From Litorimonas sp963972195 (lineage in GTDB: Bacteria > Pseudomonadota > Alphaproteobacteria > Caulobacterales > Maricaulaceae): 64,000 nt of DNA. The stretch is from the NCBI GenBank assembly GCA_963972195.1, contig CAXATH010000001.1:372001-436000 (forward strand), read 5' to 3'. The position numbers were made by a program, and so were the translations under genes. Of this stretch, positions 38,519-45,871 are shown piece after piece; position 1 is the stretch's first letter, and each line of letters begins with the position of its first letter. Below the pieces are notes generated by a model, which made no database searches, had not been told where the DNA came from, and saw only the letters and a list, made by a program, of their open reading frames with translations.

Positions 38519-40090
38519 TTACTTTCCGCCGCCAGGTTTGCCTTCTACGACATAGGCGAGCATTTCATAACCGCCCGTTCTCCAGCTATTTAGTCCGTTT
38601 GCAGCCAGGGAAGCAAATGAAGGCGTCCCATCAGCAAAGCGGCCCACGGGAACAAGGTCAGGAGAAGAGACCTCAATCATATAGTCGCCATTCTCCGGAA
38701 GAGTAAAATCAAAAATTAGAGGCTCAAAACCCTCAAATGTTCGTTGATTAGACGCGACCTCAGCGTAGGAACCATCAGATTGCTTTTGTTTTAGCGTCAA
38801 CTTAGTGACAACAAAGTCAGGCACATTTCCATCTGAAAATGATATGATTTCCGAATTAAAGATGTCGCCTTTATCTCCCTTGATGAAATAGCTGTCCACC
38901 TCGTCTAACTCTGTAACGCTGCCGCTTACAAGAGCTGCGCGAATATCAAGTTTTCCGCCCGCATTTACGCCGTCCAATAAAGGATTCGCGCCTTTGACTT
39001 TGTTCAAAGTCAGCTTTCCGCCATTTCGTTGGGTGACCGACTCCTCAATTTTGCGGGTCCGCTCATTAATGGCCAATTTCACAGCAGACCGTTCAGAGAA
39101 GAAACGATCAACAAAGGGCGGGCTGTTCAAAGCCAAACCGGCACTCGCGCCTGACGCCATAACATGCATCAAAGTTTCGAGAGCATTCTGGTCTGTTTCG
39201 CCCAAAGGAATAAATTCACCCGGCGTGCGAGCCGCAGGAAGGCCATCGCCCGGAGCCCCAAAACTGTCATAATGACGTAAACCGAGAATGTGCCCCAATT
39301 CATGACCGGCTGTGTTTGCAGATTGGTTCACAACAGCAATCTGGCGAACCTCTTCCACTTCTTCGGGAGATAGCGGAGCCGGTAAGCCTAGGAAATTCGC
39401 CAAATTCTGAGTGCCGAAGTTTGCGTCTAGTTCGGCCAGAAGCTGCCAGAAACTGGCATCCGCAAACGCGCTATCGGTCCGGTCATCATTTCCAAAGTCA
39501 ATATTGTCTGCGCGCCCAAATAAAATACCGGTCGCTAGATCAATGGGGTTGGCATCATTATCACCAATACGAATTGTTGAGTAATCGCCTAAGCTTGGCT
39601 GAACCTGAGTGAATTCGAAATTATACTCCGCGTAATCCGCTTCTAGCCTCTCCTGAATAAAATCACGGTCCGCCTGGGTGTAGATGTAGTCAGGGAAAAC
39701 GCCGCCGGCGATAGGTTGCCCGCCCTGAGACGCAAAAAATGTCGGATCCGCACTCCCAAATTGTAGATAGACGACTTGCGGGGAATTATTTTGCTGGCCG
39801 ACCGCCAGTCCGCGACCTTTTTTCTTTTTGTTCGCCGCACCATTACTCTTCATCTCGGCCTTTTCAGCTTGAGCCGCAAGCGCCGCCTCTCGGTCCGCTG
39901 CCATAGATTTCAACATGGCGAGACCGTCTTCGGCGCTTAGGTCACTTAAGTTAGCACAGGCGTTAAAGGCGCAATCATCCGTTTGAATTCGAATTTGCTC
40001 ACCCGTAAGATCGGCATCTTGCGCAAAAGCGGACACTGAGGTGGCTAGAGCAATAACCGCTGTGGCACTTAATAGATTTCTGATTTTCAT
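38519..40090 (-). CDS. exported metzincin-type zinc metalloprotease
   Basis: A 523-residue protein with a signal peptide (residues 1-23, ending SVSAFAQD). Residues 24-105 look like a propeptide with a Lys-rich patch (ANKKKKGRG). The zinc motif HELGHILGLRH (263-273) is the metzincin signature HExxHxxGxxH, and METLMHVMASG around 307 could supply the Met-turn. The C-terminal 150 residues resemble a beta-rich pre-peptidase C-terminal domain (DFTLPENGDYMIEV). The clan is clear but the family (M10, M12, M57-like) is not. GGGAG precedes the ATG. It lies 137 bp after thyA and ends at a terminator. Confidence 0.8.
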   Translation of the reverse strand: MKIRNLLSATAVIALATSVSAFAQDADLTGEQIRIQTDDCAFNACANLSDLSAEDGLAMLKSMAADREAALAAQAEKAEMKSNGAANKKKKGRGLAVGQQNNSPQVVYLQFGSADPTFFASQGGQPIAGGVFPDYIYTQADRDFIQERLEADYAEYNFEFTQVQPSLGDYSTIRIGDNDANPIDLATGILFGRADNIDFGNDDRTDSAFADASFWQLLAELDANFGTQNLANFLGLPAPLSPEEVEEVRQIAVVNQSANTAGHELGHILGLRHYDSFGAPGDGLPAARTPGEFIPLGETDQNALETLMHVMASGASAGLALNSPPFVDRFFSERSAVKLAINERTRKIEESVTQRNGGKLTLNKVKGANPLLDGVNAGGKLDIRAALVSGSVTELDEVDSYFIKGDKGDIFNSEIISFSDGNVPDFVVTKLTLKQKQSDGSYAEVASNQRTFEGFEPLIFDFTLPENGDYMIEVSSPDLVPVGRFADGTPSFASLAANGLNSWRTGGYEMLAYVVEGKPGGGK

Positions 40091-40227
40091 TCTGTTCTCC
40101 CAATTCTTTTTATTGACGAAGTTATGTCCCCCACGGGAAACCTGTCACTATATTTGGACGAAAGTAAGAGCCGGGATGGAATTTAGGTAATTTTTCCCTC
40201 TATGAGGCAGACCCGCGCAAAGAAATC

Positions 40228-41037
40228 TTAAACCGCGACTTTTCCCGCAATATGTGGATGGGCCTTATAGCCGAGGATTTTGACGTCCTCATAGCTGAAG
40301 CCGTCAATCTCGGAAATATCAGGGTTGAGTTTTAAACGCGGCAGAGGCTTTGGCTCTCGGGAGAGCTGTTCTTTTACCTGTTCAAAATGGTTTGAATAAA
40401 TATGGGCGTCGCCAAAAGTATGGACGAAATCCCCGACGTCTAGATCGCAGACCTGCGCCATCATGTGAACAAGCAGAGCGTAGCTGGCGATATTGAACGG
40501 AACGCCTAGAAATATGTCGGCGCTGCGTTGATAGAGCTGACAGCTTAGTTTCGCTTTCCCATTTTCTTGCGGCGCAACATAAAACTGAAAGAGACAGTGA
40601 CAAGGCGGAAGGGCCATCTCGTCCACATCGGCTGGATTCCAAGCGCTGACGATATGGCGGCGTGAATTCGGATTAGTCTTTATCGCTTCAACAACATTTT
40701 TGATTTGGTCGATGACCCGCCCTTCTGGTCCCTCCCATCGGCGCCATTGCTTGCCGTAAACCGGGCCGAGGTCTCCGTTCTCATCCGCCCATTCGTCCCA
40801 GATGCGGACGCCGTTCTCTTTCAGATATTTGATATTAGTATCGCCCGCGAGAAACCAGATGAGCTCATGCACGATAGATTTCTTATGTAGCTTTTTCGTC
40901 GTGACCATTGGGAAACCCTCGGCCAGATCAAACCGCATCTGATAGCCAAAGACGCCGCGCGTTCCCGTCCCCGTCCGGTCCATACGGTCCGTTCCGTTTT
41001 CCATGACGTGCGTGAGAAGGTCGAGATATTGCTGCAT
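40228..41037 (-). CDS. thyA: thymidylate synthase
   Basis: Methylates dUMP to dTMP using methylenetetrahydrofolate. From the ATG at 41037 (MQQYLDLLTHVMENG) it has 269 residues, the usual ThyA size. The catalytic Cys146 sits in LPPCHCLFQFYV; RTGTGTRGVFG, SRRHIVSAWNP and DVGDFVHTFGDAHIYSNH are further family blocks. The frame is open 25 codons upstream, but that part does not resemble ThyA. Confidence 0.96.
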   Translation of the reverse strand: MQQYLDLLTHVMENGTDRMDRTGTGTRGVFGYQMRFDLAEGFPMVTTKKLHKKSIVHELIWFLAGDTNIKYLKENGVRIWDEWADENGDLGPVYGKQWRRWEGPEGRVIDQIKNVVEAIKTNPNSRRHIVSAWNPADVDEMALPPCHCLFQFYVAPQENGKAKLSCQLYQRSADIFLGVPFNIASYALLVHMMAQVCDLDVGDFVHTFGDAHIYSNHFEQVKEQLSREPKPLPRLKLNPDISEIDGFSYEDVKILGYKAHPHIAGKVAV

Positions 41038-41177
41038 CCGTTCACTATAAACATTCAGAACGATTCGGGCAGGCCCCCTCGCCGCTTGTCCACATCTTTG
41101 AAAAAACGACATAGACCTCTTGCACTGGACCTATATTCACCCCATATCTTTATTGTTAAACGATAAGGGAGAGAAAG

Positions 41178-41501
41178 ATGAATCGTTATAGGTATGACCG
41201 CGAGCTGATAGACATGGCCGCCTCTTTTTCAGAGGCAGACCGTTTCAAATTTATGGATATTGTTCAGAACGAAACGCAAAACCCTGTCGTGAATTTCGGC
41301 TGGAATATTTGGCTAGGTTTTCTCGGCATTGATCGCTTTCTCGTGGGCGACATTCTGGCCGGTATATTAAAGCTTTTGACGATGGGCGGACTGGGCCTCT
41401 GGGTCATCATAGATTGCTTTCTTATCGGCAACCGCACCCGCGAAGTGAATATGATGAAAATTCGCGATATTTATGAGTTCGTGAGAGCCCACCCCGCATA
41501 G
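41178..41501 (+). CDS. TM2 domain-containing protein
   Basis: A 107-residue protein with a soluble N-terminus (about 1-40) and a TM2 domain: two helices around NIWLGFLGIDRFLVGDILAGILKLLT and GLGLWVIIDCFLIGNRTREVN (given in parts), with the D-R-F loop and the Asp in the second helix typical of the domain. Function unknown. AAGGGAGAG precedes the ATG. It is divergent from thyA and ends at a shared terminator hairpin. Confidence 0.8.
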   Translation: MNRYRYDRELIDMAASFSEADRFKFMDIVQNETQNPVVNFGWNIWLGFLGIDRFLVGDILAGILKLLTMGGLGLWVIIDCFLIGNRTREVNMMKIRDIYEFVRAHPA

Positions 41502-41531
41502 TCCCCACGCTTAGGGATACGAGGAATAATT

Positions 41532-41560
41532 GTCCCGCCAACAAAGGGCGGGACTAATTT
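41532..41560. terminator. bidirectional terminator between TM2 gene and M14 gene
   Basis: An 8-bp GC-rich stem (GTCCCGCC / GGCGGGAC, 7-nt loop) lies between the converging TM2 and M14 genes. AT-rich tails follow on both sides (TAATTT on plus, AATTATT on minus), so it probably serves both genes. Confidence 0.7.
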
Positions 41561-41565
41561 AAAGC

Positions 41566-42690
41566 TCAAAGCTGATCTACAAGATCGGCCATCGCTTCTA
41601 CGGCGGAGGCGCCCAATTCGCCGCAACGTTCAGGGGACCAACCTGCCGATTTATCCGGGCGGTCGGCATTATCCTTGAACGGCATCTCAAGTGTCATGGA
41701 CAAACAATCATAGCGATGCGCTGTGAAATTCGTACACATTGTCAGATTGCCCTCGCCCGGCTTGGATGTCGGGTATCCGTGCTCTGTCTGGAAATCCGGT
41801 GACGCCTTTTTATACGCGGTCAAGAAATCCTCGAGGTTTTTGGCTTGCTTATCTGTATAGCCGGGAATGCCTTCAGCGCCGGCAATAAAGTTGTAAGGCA
41901 GGTTTTCGTCGCCATGGACGTCCAAGCAAAGACGCGGCGGATTTTTGTCCATCGCAGCGATGGTTGCCAAAACCTCAGGGCAATTTTCTTGCGTTGCGAC
42001 GCCCCATTCACGGTTTAGGTTTGCGCCTTTTGCGTTCGTCCGTAGGTTACCATGCGTGCTTCCGTCGGGATTCATATTCGGAACAATAAAGAGCCTGGCT
42101 TTCTTCAGCAGAGTTTTTGTCGCTTCGTCCTTGGCCTCTATCAAACGGGAAATAAATCCGTCCATCCACCATTCTGCCATGGTTTCACCGGGGTGCTGGC
42201 GCGCGATGACCCAAATGGTTGTATCACCTTCGCCCATTTCGAGGCAATCAAGCGTTTGACCTTCGACAGAGTGTCCGATGACCTTCATGGAAACGCCGTG
42301 GTCGCCCGTGTAATGCGCGATACGGTCATGGTGGCGTTCGGCGCTATAAGGCGCGAAATAGGCGTAATAAATACTATCCTGCTCGGGAGTGTGCTCTATC
42401 ACCAGTTTATCATTTTCGTATTTTGTCGACTCGACCCGGAACCAGTTTTTGCGGTCATAACTGGCGCAGGCCTTGTAATCTTCCCAACCGCTGGAAAAAG
42501 CAGAGTCTTTGGTGTTTTCCAAAACCATTCGGCAAGCCTGCCCTTTGGCACCCGTCAGGCGAAAATAGAACCATTGGTAAAAGTCCGACGCATTATCCTT
42601 GCGGATTGCCAGACGTATATTTCCGGGCTCTTTTGCTTCGTGGACTTCAATGTTTCCGCCGTCAAAGGCACTGTTTATCATTAGGGTCAT
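41566..42690 (-). CDS. M14 family zinc carboxypeptidase (cytosolic carboxypeptidase-like)
   Basis: A 374-residue protein without signal peptide. The first 120 residues form a beta-rich domain (SDFYQWFYFRLTGAKGQ) like the N-domain of cytosolic carboxypeptidases. The catalytic part has HPGE (His166, Glu169), NMNPDGSTHGN, GANLNREW, DVHGDE (His259) and TLEMPF (catalytic Glu335), so the zinc site and catalytic Glu are intact. Related eukaryotic enzymes trim glutamates from tubulin; the bacterial substrates are largely unknown. It begins 3 bp after the NAGS stop; an ATG three codons later (42681) is an alternative start. Confidence 0.82.
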   Translation of the reverse strand: MTLMINSAFDGGNIEVHEAKEPGNIRLAIRKDNASDFYQWFYFRLTGAKGQACRMVLENTKDSAFSSGWEDYKACASYDRKNWFRVESTKYENDKLVIEHTPEQDSIYYAYFAPYSAERHHDRIAHYTGDHGVSMKVIGHSVEGQTLDCLEMGEGDTTIWVIARQHPGETMAEWWMDGFISRLIEAKDEATKTLLKKARLFIVPNMNPDGSTHGNLRTNAKGANLNREWGVATQENCPEVLATIAAMDKNPPRLCLDVHGDENLPYNFIAGAEGIPGYTDKQAKNLEDFLTAYKKASPDFQTEHGYPTSKPGEGNLTMCTNFTAHRYDCLSMTLEMPFKDNADRPDKSAGWSPERCGELGASAVEAMADLVDQL

Positions 42691-42693
42691 AAA

Positions 42694-43836
42694 TTATTCC
42701 GTAAAATCTTGAGGCGCGTTCAAGGCCGTATTCACAGCTGTTGCAACACTTTCAGGTTCAATACCGTTCCAGAACACACGCCAGTCATGTTTCTTCTGCA
42801 TTCCATCACAATTTTTCATATACCAGTCATTGAAAGGGTTTTTAAACCTTGAACGCCAGTAAAACACAGGAATATTTTGCGTAAACTCGTCCCAAATGTC
42901 ACGAGCCAACCCTTCTCCTTGCGCCTGTTTCCCTACCCAGAATTTCGACAAATAGCTGAGGCCGTCCTGCTCCGTGAAAATGGCGCCGCCTTTGTAATTG
43001 GCTTCTACGAAAACCGCAGAGACAGGCGTCTCGAAAAAGTCCGGCCGCAGGGTTTTTCCAAAGGCGGTGTTGATCGATTGCGCCAATTGATGAGTATCGA
43101 GTCCATCATAGTTATGGCTGATTATAACCTCGGCTTTTCTCTTAATCAGGGTTCCGGAGCCTTTCGTCGTGAAAAGTTCCGGCAAAAGGTTTAGCGGAGA
43201 GGCAATAATGTAGGAACGCTGCCCCGGCTCGGCTTCATCCAAATCTTGAACAAAACTCAGAAAACGCTGCTGACCCGGCGTGAGATTCTGTCCGGTCTCA
43301 ATCAAATTGGCGACATCCGCCATGCTGAGATTGCGGATACGTTCACCTTGCCGTGCCAGACCGCCTGACGGTTGCAGGAAAATCACCTTGTTCGGATTTA
43401 TCTCATTGACCAAACGGACGAGGTTCATATCCCCGCGTCTCTCGGTCATTTCAAGTATCGGGATCAATCCCGATTGCGCTTTGAATTTGATTTCAGGAAT
43501 GAGAGCGTAAGTCGCTGTATTGAGTTTGGATGTCCTGACAGCCGACTGCTCCAACTCTTTGGCCACGCGCTGGGACTGAAACTTCACAGTCGTCCTGTCT
43601 TCGTCCAGCGCCCCTACTAATAAAATAGGCGTCAGACCGAGATTGAAAAGTAACTTTACATTACTGACCAAAGTTTCGAGTAGCGGGTTTTTCAAACAAC
43701 GCGGGTCAATGACGATGAGTGCAAATTTCTCAGGCTCCTGCTGAGAGAAAAGCTCCGCATAGAATTGCGCTTCGCGGTTGGCCCCAATCGCTGACAAGCT
43801 GGAAAGAACGGTCTCTCTGACGCTGAGGCGACTCAT
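42694..43836 (-). CDS. N-acetylglutamate synthase of the vertebrate/Maricaulis type, kinase domain degenerate
   Basis: A 380-residue relative of the bifunctional N-acetylglutamate synthase/kinase known from Maricaulis and Xanthomonas. The C-terminal acetyltransferase part (about 245-380) is well kept: GSGTLIKR, AQGEGLARDIWDEF and YWRSRFKNPFNDWYM. In the N-terminal amino-acid-kinase part the usual K-G-G and HGxGP motifs are not seen (IVIDPRCLKN at 41-50, LVGALDED at 73-80), nor is the NVNAD motif. I infer an acetyltransferase with a dead, perhaps regulatory, kinase domain, in the first steps of arginine synthesis. The start overlaps the argE-like stop by 4 nt. Confidence 0.75.
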   Translation of the reverse strand: MSRLSVRETVLSSLSAIGANREAQFYAELFSQQEPEKFALIVIDPRCLKNPLLETLVSNVKLLFNLGLTPILLVGALDEDRTTVKFQSQRVAKELEQSAVRTSKLNTATYALIPEIKFKAQSGLIPILEMTERRGDMNLVRLVNEINPNKVIFLQPSGGLARQGERIRNLSMADVANLIETGQNLTPGQQRFLSFVQDLDEAEPGQRSYIIASPLNLLPELFTTKGSGTLIKRKAEVIISHNYDGLDTHQLAQSINTAFGKTLRPDFFETPVSAVFVEANYKGGAIFTEQDGLSYLSKFWVGKQAQGEGLARDIWDEFTQNIPVFYWRSRFKNPFNDWYMKNCDGMQKKHDWRVFWNGIEPESVATAVNTALNAPQDFTE

Positions 43837-44957
43837 TTTGACACCCTTGTCCCCAGCCCGGTCACGAGAGCTGTTTCGTAGAGTGCGGTCGCTCTTTGCA
43901 ATTGTGCGTAGCTCACCCATTCCTCCGGCTGATGCGCTTGTTCGATATGACCCGGACCAAACACGACCGCATTGATTCCTGCTTCGGACACCATGGCTGC
44001 CTCTGTCCAATAGGGCAAATCGACGAATTCGTGCCCTGTGAAAAGAGATTTGAATGCTTCCATATCACGCGTCGCAAACGGCTCGAAAGACACCAAGGTT
44101 TCACAAACGCCTCCGTACTGAACGGCAATGCGATGCAGATCTCCCTCGCGTTTACTCACATCATCACCGGGCGGAGGCCGCATGGAAAATTGAAGACTCG
44201 CGGATGTGGGAATAACATTATAAGCGCCATCGGAACTCACCCCGCCAATATTCGTGCAAAGCCCCTGATAGGGCGGCGTCCCAAATCCCAGATGGCGTTC
44301 GCCGTATTCTCCTATTGCATCGGCGAGACGGGCCGACTTTAGAAGCGGAGCTTCAATTTTATCGGCCAGAGAGCTATGACCGCCCGGCCCGGAAAACTCT
44401 GCTTTGAGCGCGAGCATACCGCGATGACGTCTGCCGACCTGACAGCCCGTGGGCTCACATACAATGGCGGCTTCAACTCCCTGCAAGTGACCCGCTTTTA
44501 TAACTTCCGGCATGATTTCGCTGCCTTGCTCTTCATCTCCGGAGAGCAAAACGGCGACATTGCACGGCTTAACCCGCGACAGGGCTGAGAGTATACAAGC
44601 CGCCGCGCCTTTTATATCGCAAGCCCCAAGACCGATAACCCGGTCCGTCTCTTTTCTTAAAATAAGTGGATCGGCGAGCCAGCCCTGCCCGCTCGGTACG
44701 GTATCAATGTGAACATTCAGAACCAATTTCGGCTGCCCCCAGACAGCGAGAACGAATGCACTATCGGGCTTGCCATGTTTCCTGGGAACTTTCTGATTGA
44801 CCAGCTTATCCGGATTATACGCGCTTAGCCTTTCCGCGAGCCAATCGACACAGGCGGGCTCGTCCCCCGTTCCGTTTCGGGTGTCAAACCCTACCAACTC
44901 GGTTAGAATTGAAAGCGTTTTCTCCAGATTTTTTTGCTCGTGATTTGGAATAACCAA
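43833..44957 (-). CDS. argE: M20 family acetylornithine deacetylase-like enzyme
   Basis: A 374-residue M20A metallopeptidase. LNVHIDTVPSGQGW, GLGACDIKGAAAC, LLSGDEEQGSE and VCEPTG carry the metal ligands and general base typical of ArgE, which removes acetyl from N-acetylornithine. In Xanthomonas a homologue next to a NAGS/K gene acts on N-acetylcitrulline, so the exact substrate is open. No ATG fits: the frame seems to begin at TTG (44955-44957) with AAGGA very close, or at ATT six bases later with better spacing. First gene of a unit with NAGS and the M14 enzyme. Confidence 0.8.
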   Translation of the reverse strand: MVIPNHEQKNLEKTLSILTELVGFDTRNGTGDEPACVDWLAERLSAYNPDKLVNQKVPRKHGKPDSAFVLAVWGQPKLVLNVHIDTVPSGQGWLADPLILRKETDRVIGLGACDIKGAAACILSALSRVKPCNVAVLLSGDEEQGSEIMPEVIKAGHLQGVEAAIVCEPTGCQVGRRHRGMLALKAEFSGPGGHSSLADKIEAPLLKSARLADAIGEYGERHLGFGTPPYQGLCTNIGGVSSDGAYNVIPTSASLQFSMRPPPGDDVSKREGDLHRIAVQYGGVCETLVSFEPFATRDMEAFKSLFTGHEFVDLPYWTEAAMVSEAGINAVVFGPGHIEQAHQPEEWVSYAQLQRATALYETALVTGLGTRVSK

Positions 44958-45072
44958 AATCCTTCCCCGAAATCAGTGCCCCTCCCGCTTATGTGGGCCA
45001 AAATCGGGGAACGCAATAAAAGTCATTCGTCGAACATAACAAAAGTGACAAAAATTTACGCTTGCACGGGGG

Positions 45073-45087
45073 TTAACAGTTCATTTA
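45073..45087 (+). promoter_or_regulatory. possible CtrA-like site before the DUF2853 gene
   Basis: TTAA-N7-TTTA lies 34 bp upstream of the start at 45121, one mismatch from the TTAA-N7-TTAA consensus of the cell-cycle regulator CtrA. A TTGCAC box (45062-45067) just upstream could be a -35 element. Short degenerate motifs occur by chance, so this is weak. Confidence 0.25.
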
Positions 45088-45120
45088 CCATAAATATCAT
45101 CAACTACGGAGGACGACCCA

Positions 45121-45438
45121 ATGGCCAAAGCAGCAGTTTACATAGAGGATGTGAAGCGATACGACGCAGGCGCAGACGAATCTCATGTCCAAAAAATCGT
45201 CAATTATTGCGGGATTGCATTGCAAAACCGGGACTCTTCCTTGGTCTCCTGTTCGGACGAAACTGAAAAAAACCGGGTGCGCGACGGCTTTGCGAAAAAG
45301 AAGCTCGGCTTGGACGCTGATCCCGCTAGCCAAGCGATTGATGCGGTTTGTGATACGATGAAGGGCGACAATCAAAAATCGCGCGTCACATTTCTTTATC
45401 TTTTGGCAAAAAGCGCCGGAAAATTGGGCGATTTATAA
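45121..45438 (+). CDS. DUF2853 family protein
   Basis: A 105-residue soluble, mostly helical protein. VYIEDVKRYDAGADESHV at the start and KKKLGLDAD with TFLYLLAKSAGKL at the end match the DUF2853 family of unknown function. A strong GGAGG lies 9 nt before the ATG. A terminator follows directly, so it is a single-gene unit, divergent from the argE-like gene. Confidence 0.8.
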   Translation: MAKAAVYIEDVKRYDAGADESHVQKIVNYCGIALQNRDSSLVSCSDETEKNRVRDGFAKKKLGLDADPASQAIDAVCDTMKGDNQKSRVTFLYLLAKSAGKLGDL

Positions 45439-45465
45439 AGCTCTGAAATCATATTTTCATGAAAG

Positions 45466-45488
45466 CCGCGCTTTAAGCGCGGTTTTTT
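45466..45488 (+). terminator. Rho-independent terminator after the DUF2853 gene
   Basis: Perfect stem CCGCGC / GCGCGG with a 5-nt loop (TTTAA), followed by six T at 45483-45488. It lies 28 bp after the stop and just upstream of the tmRNA promoter. Confidence 0.9.
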
Positions 45489-45503
45489 ATTTCAAAATAG
45501 ATA

Positions 45504-45532
45504 TTGGAACTTTATTGCTTCGTCACTATATT
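45504..45532 (+). promoter_or_regulatory. promoter of the tmRNA gene
   Basis: TTGGAA (45504-45509) and TATATT (45527-45532) are separated by exactly 17 nt. The expected transcription start, about 45539, coincides with the beginning of the tmRNA acceptor piece. It is the cleanest sigma-70-type promoter I found in the window. Confidence 0.75.
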
Positions 45533-45538
45533 ACGAGT

Positions 45539-45860
45539 GTCGGCTTGCCGACTATGAGGATAAACGCGCTCATAATAGACGGACTGGACCCGGGGGCGGT
45601 ACCCGGCGGCTCCACCATAAACCTTCATCACAGTGAAGGCTTTTGATGGGGCCGAAATAGGATCGACAGACGTTCAAAAGGGTTAGCTTTCTTCCGTATT
45701 GGTACCGTTAAATGCCTATTTTTTATAATTGCAAATGACAATTATACTGAGGAATTTGCCCTAGCAGCGTAAGCTGTTCGGACATTCCGACTTTAACTCC
45801 TAGCCCTTCAGACGGTTAGGCGGGCTTCGGGAGGTAGCTGGCAACAGAAACCTCCCACTT
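45539..45860 (+). ncRNA. ssrA: transfer-messenger RNA, circularly permuted two-piece form
   Basis: Rescues stalled ribosomes and tags the unfinished protein. The 3' acceptor piece comes first: a T-arm (CCGGG, 7-nt loop, CCCGG) and the end CGGCTCCACCA at 45607-45617. After a 30-nt spacer removed in maturation, the coding piece begins GGGGCCGAAATAGGATCGAC at 45648. Bases 45648-45654 pair fully with 45607-45613 (one G-U), forming the acceptor stem. The tag frame starts with resume codon GCA at 45731 and ends with TAA at 45770-45772, encoding ANDNYTEEFALAA. A terminal hairpin (45829-45856) followed by T-rich sequence closes the gene. Outer ends are estimates. Confidence 0.95.
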
Positions 45861-45871
45861 TTATTTCAGTG

